Program-made: the position numbers and the translations under genes
Origin: an uncultured Bifidobacterium sp.
GTDB lineage: Bacteria > Actinomycetota > Actinomycetes > Actinomycetales > Bifidobacteriaceae
DNA length: 18,186 bases
Direction: 5' to 3'
NCBI GenBank assembly: GCA_937876495.1
Contig: CALEGL010000337.1
Coordinates: forward strand, 1 to 18,186
Notes under the pieces: model-generated
Database searches by the model: none
The model's input: the letters and a program-made list of their open reading frames with translations, nothing else
Told to the model about the DNA's origin: nothing
Part shown: positions 8,615 through 15,033 of the stretch, one piece after another
How the letters are laid out: every line of letters begins with the position of its first letter
How positions within the stretch are numbered: the first letter of the stretch is position 1

Positions 8615-8857
8615 GGATTCCCTCCTCGGGATTCGACCGCCTTTCGGCGGTTCCTACTGACGGTTCCTACGCGGTCTTCATGCGGCTCCCGCTTCCTGCG
8701 GCCATGCCCGCGACGGCATGCCACGACGGGATGCGCACACCACGACGGCGCCCTCCCGGACAATGCCGTCGACCTCGGCCCATCTTACGGAGCCAATCCG
8801 ACACGTCCTCCGGGACGACATCCGGATGCGACGACGGGTCCGTCGGTCCCGTCCCCC
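8615..8857 (-). promoter_or_regulatory. lysA-hom intergenic leader with hairpins and a 10-bp direct repeat
   Basis: No gene seen. Directly after the lysA stop, GACGGG/CCCGTC forms a hairpin (8833-8853), a possible 3' end for argS-lysA without a U-tract. Next are a CATCCGGATG palindrome (8819-8828) and a CGTCC-TCCG-GGACG hairpin (8804-8817). A TAAGAT box (minus strand, 8787-8782) could be a -10 for hom. Closer to hom, CGGTTCCTAC occurs twice with 13-base spacing (8648-8657, 8661-8670), adjoining the hairpin ACCGCC-TTTC-GGCGGT (8636-8651) just ahead of the Shine-Dalgarno. Promoter and operator roles are inferred. Confidence 0.35.
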
Positions 8858-10459
8858 TCAGCCCATGTCCAGGGCGAGCAGGTCGTCGATCGTCTGCCGA
8901 CGGATCATGACATGCGCGCCCCGGGAGTCGACGCCCACGACCGCGGGAATCGGCGCCTGGTTGTAGTTGCTGGCCATCGTGCGCCCGTAGGCGCCGGTGA
9001 CGGGAACGGCGAGCATGTCCCCGCGACGCAGATCGGCGGGAAGCGGGCAGCGCCTCACGACGATGTCGCCCGATTCGCAATGCATGCCCACCACGCGGCT
9101 GACCATCGTCTCCGCCGACCCCGCCCTGTTCGCCAGACGGGCCGTATAGTCGGCCCCGTACAGGGCCGGACGGATGTTGTCGCTCATGCCGCCGTCCACG
9201 GAGACGTACGTCCTCGCCGTCAGCGGCGATCCGTCGCGGTCCGTGGTCCCCGCCGGGAGAGCGACGCGCTTGACGACGCCCACGCGGTACAGGGTGATGC
9301 CCGCCGGCGCGACGATCCATCGACCCGGTTCGAAGGATATGACGGGCTGGGGCATGCCCAGGGCCTCGTTCACGTCCCTGACGTCCGACCCCAGGCGTGC
9401 GATCTCGGCCTCGACGTCCATGGCGTCCTCGTCGTCGGTGTAGGCCACCGAATATCCGCCGCCCAGATCCACCTCGGGCAGCATGACGGCGTCCGTGGCA
9501 TAGAAGGTGCGACGCAGCAGCATCATGCGCCGGGCCGCCTCGATGAAGGCCGTGGCGTCATGGATCTGCGAGCCGATGTGCGAGTGAATGCCGACGAGCT
9601 CCAGCTCATCGGGGTGGCGCACGATCTCCTTGAGCACGGCGAGCGCGGGGCCGTCCGCCACCGCCTCCATGGCCTGGGCGAGACGGCGGTCCGACTCCGC
9701 CACCTCCACGTTCGACAGGTCATAGGGGTATCTCACGTCATAGCGCAGCTCGCGCTTCCGGGGGTTCTTCGACGCATCCGAATCGACGGAATCAGCAGCG
9801 CCCTCCGCGGGCTCGACGCGGGCGTTGCTTCCCGCCGGCGTCACCCCGGACAGATCGTCGAGCACCGACAGCACGCCGGCGTCCACGGTCGACGGCAGCA
9901 GGGGGACGCCGAACTTCTGGTCCTCATGTGCGGTGGAGACATACTCGTGCCCGCCGGCGTGGATGCCGGAGGTCACGCGCAGCATCACCCGGGCGCGCAT
10001 GCCGAGCCGTCGGGCGATCGTCGCGATGCGCTCCGGCTCGTCCGGCTCGTCGACGACGATGCGGGCGAAGCCCTCTCGGACGGCGAGCTCGATCTCCTCG
10101 TCGGACTTGTTGTTTCCGTGGAGCACAAGCCTGCGGCCGGGCGCCCCCGCGGACAGGGCGATGCGCATCTCGCCCAGGGTGCAGGTGTCGATGAGCATTC
10201 CGGCGCCGAGGACGATCCGCACCATCTCTCTGCTCAGGAAGGCCTTGGCGGCGAAGCTCACCCGCGTGGTCGAGGTGGGGAAGCCATCGGCGGCGGCGGC
10301 CACGAAGCGCCGGGTGCGGGCGCGCACCTCGTCGAGGTCCATGACGTACAGGGGCGAACCGAATTCGTCGAGAAGGGACTGCGCCGTCCTGCCATGGATG
10401 GTCAGGGCGCCGGAGGCGTCGACGGCGGCGCCGGACGGCCAGATCGCGGACAGCGGCAT
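8858..10459 (-). CDS. lysA: Diaminopimelate decarboxylase
   Basis: PLP-dependent fold-type III enzyme that decarboxylates meso-diaminopimelate to L-lysine. Visible motifs: VSFAAKAFLSREMV with the PLP lysine K72, GIHSHIGSQIHD (290-301), DLGGGYSVAY (331-340), SFEPGRWIVAPAG (375-387), the active-site CESGD (461-465) contributed across the dimer, and YGRTMASNYN (491-500). At 533 residues it is longer than the roughly 420-450 usual for LysA. The excess is mainly an insertion of about 70 residues between KFG (184) and GIHSHIGSQ, with a hydrophilic part at 213-240. The frame is open further upstream, but ATG 10459 is one base past the argS stop, follows AAAGGATGTGAG, and begins the family-like N-terminus. 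Co-transcription with argS is a common actinobacterial arrangement. Confidence 0.95.
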   Translation of the reverse strand: MPLSAIWPSGAAVDASGALTIHGRTAQSLLDEFGSPLYVMDLDEVRARTRRFVAAAADGFPTSTTRVSFAAKAFLSREMVRIVLGAGMLIDTCTLGEMRIALSAGAPGRRLVLHGNNKSDEEIELAVREGFARIVVDEPDEPERIATIARRLGMRARVMLRVTSGIHAGGHEYVSTAHEDQKFGVPLLPSTVDAGVLSVLDDLSGVTPAGSNARVEPAEGAADSVDSDASKNPRKRELRYDVRYPYDLSNVEVAESDRRLAQAMEAVADGPALAVLKEIVRHPDELELVGIHSHIGSQIHDATAFIEAARRMMLLRRTFYATDAVMLPEVDLGGGYSVAYTDDEDAMDVEAEIARLGSDVRDVNEALGMPQPVISFEPGRWIVAPAGITLYRVGVVKRVALPAGTTDRDGSPLTARTYVSVDGGMSDNIRPALYGADYTARLANRAGSAETMVSRVVGMHCESGDIVVRRCPLPADLRRGDMLAVPVTGAYGRTMASNYNQAPIPAVVGVDSRGAHVMIRRQTIDDLLALDMG

Positions 10460-10460
10460 C

Positions 10461-12257
10461 TCACATCCTTTCCGGGGCGGTGACGCCCAGCAGATCGAGA
10501 CCGGATTCGAGGACGATGCGCACGGCGGCGTTGAGACGCAGCCGCGCGGCCGCCCGGGCGGGTTCGGGATTCTTCGCCACGCGCAGGGCGTCCCTTTCCC
10601 CGTCCGGCAGGCGGAGCTCGGCGTCGGTGGGCTCCATGGGCACGACGCGTTCGCTGTTGTACCACCGGTGATAGGCGCCCGCGAGGTCCTCGAGATAATG
10701 CGCGATGCGATGCGGCGCACGCAGGTCGCCGGCCTGTTCGAGCGTCGAGGGCCACTGGGCGAGCGCGGCGATGACATCGTCGTCGGCGGGCGTGTCAAGC
10801 AGGCCAAGGTCCGCCCCGTCATGCCCGATTCCGGCCTGTTCGGCGTTGCGCGCCACGTTGCAGGCACGGGCATGCGCGTACTGGACGTAGTAGACGGGGT
10901 TGTCGTTGGTATGCGATGCCAACAGGTCGAGGTCGATGTCGACGCTGGTGTTGTAGTCGGTGCGGGCCAGCGAGTAGCGCGCCGCATCCACGCCGACGGC
11001 CTCGACGAGGTCGTCGATGGTCACGACGTTCCCCGCACGCTTGGACATGCGCACGGCCTTGCCGTCCTTCATGACGTTGACGAGCTGGCCGATGAGGATC
11101 TGCATGTTCTCGCCCGGAACGTCACCGAAGGCGGCGCACATGGCCATCATGCGCCCGATGTACCCGTGATGATCGGCACCGAGCATGTAGATGGCCACGT
11201 CGGCGGGGTTCGTCGCGCGGTGGCGCTTGTTGTAGTAGTAGGCGATGTCGGCGGCGAAGTAGGCGTAGTGCCCGTCGGACTTGATGATGACGCGGTCCTT
11301 GTCGTCGCCGTGCCGCGTGGAGGCGAACCAGGTGGCGCCGTCCTTCTCGAAGATGTCGCCCTTGGCTCGCAGCGCCTCGATGGCACGCTCCACCTCGCCA
11401 TCCTCGTACAGGCTGTTCTCATGGAACCACACGTCGAAGTGGACGCGGAAGTCCGTCATCGACTGCCGAATCTCGGCGAACATCATGGGGACGGCGCGAC
11501 GACGGAACTCCTCGCGCTGCTCGGAATCCCCCTCGCCCAGCGGATTGCCGTCAGCGTCCCGGCCGCCGTCGACGCGCGGCAGGGCGAGGATGTCGACTCC
11601 GTCGGCCTTCGCCTGCTCGATGACCTTCGTGGCGATCTCGTCGATGTAGGCGCCCTTGTAGCCATCCGCCGGCGTGGGCTCGCCATGAGCCGCCGCGACG
11701 AGGGATTTGGCGAAGCGGTTGATCTGCTCGCCGTGGTCGTTGAAATAGTACTCGCGCACGACGGTGGCGCCATTGGCCTCGAGCAGGCGGGCCATGGAGT
11801 CGCCGACGGCGGCCCAGCGCGTGCCGCCGATGTGGATGGGGCCGGTTGGGTTCGCGGAGACGAACTCGAGGTTGAGCGTACGGCCGGCAAGATGGTCGTT
11901 ACGCCCGAAGGATGGACCGGCTTCGAGCGCCTGGTCGACGACCGAGGCCGCGGACGCGGAATCGAGGGTGATGTTGATGAAGCCGGGCCCGGCAACCTCC
12001 ACGGAGGCGACGCCCGGCACGTCGGCCAAGGCATCGGCGATGGCCTGCGCCAAGTCCCGTGGCCTCATGCCCGCCTTCCGGGCGAGCTGCATGGCGGCGT
12101 TCGAGGCCCAGTCGCCGTGCCGACGGTCGCGCGGGCGCATCACCGCCAGCTTCGAGGGTTCGGGGACGTCCTGGGGGGTCAGGGACCCGGCCTTCGAGGA
12201 TTCCGCAAGAACCCGGATGATACGTGTCAGCTGTTCGCTCAGCGCTTCAGGACTCAT
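10461..12257 (-). CDS. argS: Arginyl-tRNA synthetase
   Basis: Class I synthetase that charges tRNA-Arg with arginine; cytoplasmic. The 598-residue length is normal. Residues 1-100 are the ArgS-specific N-terminal domain. The HIGH-like motif is ANPTGPIHIGGTRW (HIGG, 142-145), the KMSKS counterpart is VRMSKRAGNVV, and the C-terminal DALR anticodon-binding domain begins around YVQYAHARACNVARN. The frame stays open far upstream through ridA and the tRNA gene, but ATG 12257 is the family start and follows GGGGGGA. A TAGACT box ends only 7 bases before the ATG, so the mRNA may be leaderless. It is one base from lysA. A tRNA-Arg gene lies about 640 bases upstream on the same strand. Confidence 0.96.
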   Translation of the reverse strand: MSPEALSEQLTRIIRVLAESSKAGSLTPQDVPEPSKLAVMRPRDRRHGDWASNAAMQLARKAGMRPRDLAQAIADALADVPGVASVEVAGPGFINITLDSASAASVVDQALEAGPSFGRNDHLAGRTLNLEFVSANPTGPIHIGGTRWAAVGDSMARLLEANGATVVREYYFNDHGEQINRFAKSLVAAAHGEPTPADGYKGAYIDEIATKVIEQAKADGVDILALPRVDGGRDADGNPLGEGDSEQREEFRRRAVPMMFAEIRQSMTDFRVHFDVWFHENSLYEDGEVERAIEALRAKGDIFEKDGATWFASTRHGDDKDRVIIKSDGHYAYFAADIAYYYNKRHRATNPADVAIYMLGADHHGYIGRMMAMCAAFGDVPGENMQILIGQLVNVMKDGKAVRMSKRAGNVVTIDDLVEAVGVDAARYSLARTDYNTSVDIDLDLLASHTNDNPVYYVQYAHARACNVARNAEQAGIGHDGADLGLLDTPADDDVIAALAQWPSTLEQAGDLRAPHRIAHYLEDLAGAYHRWYNSERVVPMEPTDAELRLPDGERDALRVAKNPEPARAAARLRLNAAVRIVLESGLDLLGVTAPERM

Positions 12258-12264
12258 TCCCCCC

Positions 12265-12270
12265 AGTCTA
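12265..12270 (-). promoter_or_regulatory. Possible -10 box (TAGACT) of argS
   Basis: TAGACT (minus strand) ends 7 bases before the argS ATG, which would place the transcription start at or near the start codon. No clear -35 is seen. The same TAGACT hexamer lies 6 bases before the CYTH gene. Confidence 0.35.
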
Positions 12271-12298
12271 GCGTTCGGAGAGACACGCGCCGGCCTCC

Positions 12299-12400
12299 TC
12301 CGGCAGATCGCCGGAAACGGCTTCTGCCCCGGCGCGAAGGGCGTCGGGGCAGATCGGAACGGACGTCGGAGACATCCGCGCGCACGGGTGGAAGCCGTTT
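12299..12400 (-). terminator. Hairpin cluster after ridA, candidate terminator
   Basis: The core is a stem of 13 bp including one G-U pair (TCTGCCCCGGCGC, 12323-12335, with 12341-12353) around a 5-base loop. It is flanked by a 5-bp hairpin CCGGC-AGATC-GCCGG (12299-12313) and partly overlapped by the long-range inverted repeat AAACGGCTTC (12315-12324)/GAAGCCGTTT (12391-12400). No U-tract follows on either strand. The position 16 bases after the ridA stop and before the argS promoter box favours ridA termination, but an argS-related regulatory structure is possible. Confidence 0.45.
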
Positions 12401-12415
12401 GAGACGGCCGCCCGG

Positions 12416-12805
12416 TCACTCCACGGCTATGGCGTCGATTTCGACGAGGGCGCCCTTGGGGATGTCGTTGCCTCCGAAGGCCACACGCGCCGGCTTGACG
12501 GATCCGAGGAACACCCCGGCATAGCGAGCGTCGATCTCGTGGAAGTCCTCGACGTTCTTCATGTAGATGGTGGCGCGGACGACCTTCTCGATGCCGCTTC
12601 CGGCCGCGTCGAGGATGCATTTGACGTTCCGCAGGGCCTGCGCCGCCTGCTCGCCCGCGGTCGGACCGGCGAGTTCGCCGGTCTTCGGGTCGATGCCCAG
12701 CTGCCCGGACACGAAGACGAACCCGTTCGCCTTGACGGCCTGGCTGTAGGCTCCCAGAGCGGCCGGGGCATAGGCCGTGGCGACCTCGCGCATCGAATCT
12801 CCCAT
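12416..12805 (-). CDS. ridA: RidA family 2-iminobutanoate/2-iminopropanoate deaminase
   Basis: A 129-residue YjgF/YER057c/UK114 family protein. RidA hydrolyses reactive enamine/imine intermediates released by PLP enzymes such as threonine dehydratase, protecting other PLP enzymes. The family length and motifs are present: APAALGAYSQAVKANGFVFV, SGQLGIDPKTGEL, the catalytic Arg in SVKPARVAFGG and the C-terminal Glu in GALVEIDAIAVE. The start is ATG 12805 with AAAGGGG about 8 bases upstream; ATG 12793 with GGGAG is a weaker alternative. It sits between tRNA-Arg and argS, upstream of lysA, hom and thrB, which suits a housekeeping role beside aspartate-family amino acid synthesis. The Arg makes it a likely true RidA rather than a non-deaminating relative. 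Confidence 0.92.
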   Translation of the reverse strand: MGDSMREVATAYAPAALGAYSQAVKANGFVFVSGQLGIDPKTGELAGPTAGEQAAQALRNVKCILDAAGSGIEKVVRATIYMKNVEDFHEIDARYAGVFLGSVKPARVAFGGNDIPKGALVEIDAIAVE

Positions 12806-12892
12806 TGCGATCCCCTTTCATCCGGACATCCGGTTCATCGGGACGCCGCCGGGGGACGACGTCCGCCCGACGCCCCGACGCCACCCGATTCG

Positions 12893-12965
12893 TGGGCTTG
12901 ATGGGATTCGAACCCACGACCTTCTGTTCCGGAGACAGACGCTCTATCCACTGAGCTACAAACCC
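12893..12965 (-). tRNA. tRNA-Arg (anticodon CCG)
   Basis: A full cloverleaf folds on the minus strand. The acceptor GGGTTTG pairs with CAAGCCC (one T-G), with A73 and no encoded CCA. The D-arm is GCTC-AGTGGATA-GAGC. The anticodon stem TCTGT/ACAGA encloses the loop CTCCGGA, giving anticodon CCG (reads CGG). The variable loop is AGGTC, and the T-arm GTGGG-TTCGAAT-CCCAT has one G-T pair. It is the first of three same-strand genes: tRNA-Arg, ridA, argS. Confidence 0.97.
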
Positions 12966-12979
12966 GAATGCATTGCACC

Positions 12980-12985
12980 ACTGTA
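12980..12985 (-). promoter_or_regulatory. Possible -10 box (TACAGT) of tRNA-Arg
   Basis: TACAGT (minus strand) ends 14 bases before the tRNA 5' end, which would give a leader of about 7 bases for RNase P to remove. No -35 match is visible at the usual spacing. Confidence 0.3.
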
Positions 12986-13063
12986 CACGTCCGGCCGACA
13001 GCGCTCTGCGGCCCGCGTCGCCCCGGCGGCGGCCACGGCGACGGAACACGCCACATGACGGAA

Positions 13064-13069
13064 TAGACT
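13064..13069 (+). promoter_or_regulatory. Possible -10 box (TAGACT) of the CYTH gene
   Basis: TAGACT ends 6 bases before ATG 13076 and no Shine-Dalgarno lies between them. This is the layout expected for a leaderless actinobacterial mRNA. Confidence 0.4.
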
Positions 13070-13075
13070 GGCGTC

Positions 13076-13702
13076 ATGGGACAGACCATGGGCGACTTCG
13101 AATTCGAACGGCGGTTCTTCTGCACGCATATGCCCGCGGAGCTTGACGACGGCGACGCCCCGACGCTGATCATCCAGAGCTACTACGTACACGAGGACAA
13201 CTACGCGCTGCGCGTGCGCGTCCAGATGCACGCAGTCCGCGAACCCATGACGGAGGGCACCGATGCACTCGACGTGCTCAGGCGCCATCGCGACGAGGCC
13301 GCCGAAGCCTTCGTCACCGTCAAGGGGCCGGCTGTCGGAGGGACGCGCTACGAGGCGGAAAGGGAGATCGACGCCCACATCGGCGTGGATCTCATCCTGC
13401 GTGGAGGCTCCCCCATCGTCAAGAACCGCTATTCGGCATGGCTTGGCGAGGACGGATGGAGCATCGACGTGTTCGGCGGCGCCAATGCGCCTCTGGTCGT
13501 CGCCGAAGCGGAGCGCAGCGGACCGGTGACCAATCTCGTGATCCCCGGGTTCTGCGTCACGGAGATCACCGACCAGCCGCGGTTCTCCAACGACGGGCTC
13601 GCCGCCCGTCCCTTCGGGATATGGAGGGACGACTTCATGGACGAGCTGAAGGAGCATGGGCCGCGTTTCGAGCAGGTGTTCGGACGCAACAGACGCGGAT
13701 AG
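13076..13702 (+). CDS. CYTH domain protein (triphosphate tunnel metalloenzyme family)
   Basis: A 208-residue protein with the CYTH fold pattern. An N-terminal ExExK-like motif E9-x-E11-x-R13 has Arg for the usual Lys. Basic and acidic tunnel residues follow in order: YALRVRV (R46, R48), FVTVKGP (K83), RYEAERE (E93, E95), IVKNRYSAW (K116, R118), WSIDVF (D131) and VVAEAE (E144, E146). CYTH enzymes hydrolyse triphosphate-containing substrates (inorganic triphosphate, thiamine triphosphate) or make cAMP; which applies here cannot be read. The Lys-to-Arg change in the signature leaves some doubt about catalysis. ATG 13076 is chosen because of the TAGACT box 6 bases upstream; ATG 13088 is an alternative. 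It is a single gene, divergent from tRNA-Arg and convergent with the thioredoxin-like gene. Confidence 0.75.
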   Translation: MGQTMGDFEFERRFFCTHMPAELDDGDAPTLIIQSYYVHEDNYALRVRVQMHAVREPMTEGTDALDVLRRHRDEAAEAFVTVKGPAVGGTRYEAEREIDAHIGVDLILRGGSPIVKNRYSAWLGEDGWSIDVFGGANAPLVVAEAERSGPVTNLVIPGFCVTEITDQPRFSNDGLAARPFGIWRDDFMDELKEHGPRFEQVFGRNRRG

Positions 13703-13820
13703 ACGGCGACCCCGTCCACGTTCCCCGGATCCGAATCGGGCCGTACGGATACCGGACGAGGCCGGGGGCCCTGCCGCGGCAGCGCCGAGGGAGAGGCCCT
13801 GCACGGCATGGCCCGGTGAG

Positions 13821-13846
13821 ACCGAGCCCGGGGGGGAAGGCTCGGT
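13821..13846. terminator. Bidirectional hairpin between convergent genes
   Basis: ACCGAGCC (13821-13828) pairs with GGCTCGGT (13839-13846), an 8-bp stem with a 10-base G-rich loop. It lies between two convergent stop codons (13702 and 13860), the right place for a shared terminator. There is no U-tract. The 12-bp palindrome CTGCCGCGGCAG lies at 13771-13782. Confidence 0.5.
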
Positions 13847-13859
13847 GCGTCGGACGGGC

Positions 13860-14825
13860 TCAGTACATCAGCGCGGCAAGACGTCGACGGGCACGTCCCA
13901 GACGCGGATCGCCGGGTTCGGGGATGGCGAAATACTCGAGCAGACGGGTGCGCACCGCGGACATCGCCGATTTGTGACCGGCGAGGAAATCAAGCAGCCT
14001 GCCGAAGGCATCGTCGATCTGGCCGCCGATCATGTCGACATCGGCCACCGCAAGCTGGGCATCGACGTCATCCGGACGATCGGCGGCCGCGCGACGCACG
14101 GCGCGCACATCCGCCGACCCCGACCGCGCCAGCAGCAGGGCCTTGGCGCGTTCGCGCGCCGCCAGAGAATCGGAGGGGTTCTCCTCAAGAACCCGCTGGT
14201 AGGCAACGGCCGCTCCCGACCAGTCCCCCGCCTGCGCCAGACGATGCGCCTCCTCGTGTTCGGGCGGAACGGCATCCTCATGCGCATCGTCCGCAACGGC
14301 TCCGTCCTCCTGGGGCTTCGTCCCTGCATAGGGGGCTGTTCCCGTCACCCCTGCGCGATGAGCAACCTCAATGAGTCTGGGAATGACCTGGTCGCGAATC
14401 TGGTCGAGTTCATCGGCGCCCGGAAGACCCTGCAGGATCGGCATCGGACGCCCGCCGATCAGAGCGAAAAGAGCCGGCGCGCCCTGAATCTGGAAGGCCT
14501 GGGCAATCGTCGGATTGGCGGCGATGTCGATGCGGGAGAGCTGGATCCTCCCCTCCTGGGCGTTGACTGCGTCCCCCAGTTCGCGGGCCATGGGGAACAG
14601 GCGGTCGTCCGTGGGAACCCACAGCAGAAGAAGGATGGGGAACGTCGCGGAGGTCTTCACCATGGCCTCAAACCCGGACTGGGTCGTGTCGATGACGTAT
14701 CCGCCCGTCGCGGGGGCTCCTCCCGCGGATCCCGGAGCCGCCTCGACCTTGTGCTTGAGCGACTCCAAATCGACGGCGCCCGCCAGCGACACCCCGGGTG
14801 CGAACTGCTGCTTGTCAGCCATCAT
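13860..14825 (-). CDS. Thioredoxin-fold/TPR protein, CnoX (YbbN)-like, without CxxC
   Basis: From ATG 14825, 321 residues. Residues about 40-150 form a thioredoxin fold: LLLLWVPTDDRLFPMARELGD stands where WCxxC would be, and QIQGAPALFALIGGRP carries the cis-Pro loop. Residues about 195-320 are TPR-like helices (EEAHRLAQAGDWSGAAVAY, LVEE-type repeats) ending in LARSG and RTRLLEYFAIPEPGDPRL, the ending typical of YbbN/CnoX. CnoX proteins are chaperones that hand clients to GroEL or DnaK; the absence of both cysteines argues for a holdase-type or scaffold role, not redox chemistry. ATG 14825 follows AAGGGAAAGAGGC; ATG 14822 is equally possible, and a GTG at 14870 extends the frame but its SD is too close. 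It lies downstream of the lipoprotein gene on the same strand. Confidence 0.85.
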   Translation of the reverse strand: MMADKQQFAPGVSLAGAVDLESLKHKVEAAPGSAGGAPATGGYVIDTTQSGFEAMVKTSATFPILLLLWVPTDDRLFPMARELGDAVNAQEGRIQLSRIDIAANPTIAQAFQIQGAPALFALIGGRPMPILQGLPGADELDQIRDQVIPRLIEVAHRAGVTGTAPYAGTKPQEDGAVADDAHEDAVPPEHEEAHRLAQAGDWSGAAVAYQRVLEENPSDSLAARERAKALLLARSGSADVRAVRRAAADRPDDVDAQLAVADVDMIGGQIDDAFGRLLDFLAGHKSAMSAVRTRLLEYFAIPEPGDPRLGRARRRLAALMY

Positions 14826-14859
14826 GCCTCTTTCCCTTGCGTCCTCGCGTCCTGCTCCG

Positions 14860-14909
14860 CATGGATGCACCCCTCCTCGGGTGCGAATCCCGCATCCTCA
14901 TTCACGCTA
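14860..14909 (-). promoter_or_regulatory. Leader of the thioredoxin-like gene: SD in a hairpin loop, possible -10
   Basis: On the minus strand GCACCC-GAGGAG-GGGTGC (14884-14867) makes a perfect 6-bp stem whose whole loop is the Shine-Dalgarno GAGGAG. Nine to ten bases later ATG 14862 opens a 15-codon Arg/Lys-rich frame that ends at 14815, overlapping the gene start at 14825. A TAGCGT box at 14909-14904 could be the -10. Regulatory meaning is inferred. Confidence 0.35.
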
Positions 14910-15033
14910 CCAGTCGGACCGCCCCCATGACGGGGTTTCGCGCCGACGAAGCGCAGGGAGGAAGCGACGGCCCCACGCGGAAGACGTCGTCCAGACGGCG
15001 CGAATCTCCGCGCGATCCGGATGACGACTGCGG

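Noticed and set aside
10460..10987. N-terminal extension of the lysA frame into argS
   Set aside because: It overlaps argS coding sequence; LysA homology begins at ATG 10459 directly after the argS stop.
12258..12415. T-box or other amino-acid riboswitch before argS
   Set aside because: I found no T-box core sequence and no specifier hairpin, and the likely argS -10 box lies downstream of the hairpins.
9825..12524. A plus-strand open frame of about 900 codons across lysA, argS and ridA
   Set aside because: It lies opposite well-identified genes, has the Arg/Val/Gly-rich composition of a high-GC antisense shadow and shows no domain.
12258..13049. N-terminal extension of the argS frame through ridA and tRNA-Arg
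   Set aside because: It crosses a certain tRNA gene and the ridA gene; the ArgS family start is at 12257.
14826..14870. GTG 14870 as start of the thioredoxin-like protein
   Set aside because: The SD abuts the GTG with almost no spacing, and the extra 15 residues do not resemble the family N-terminus.
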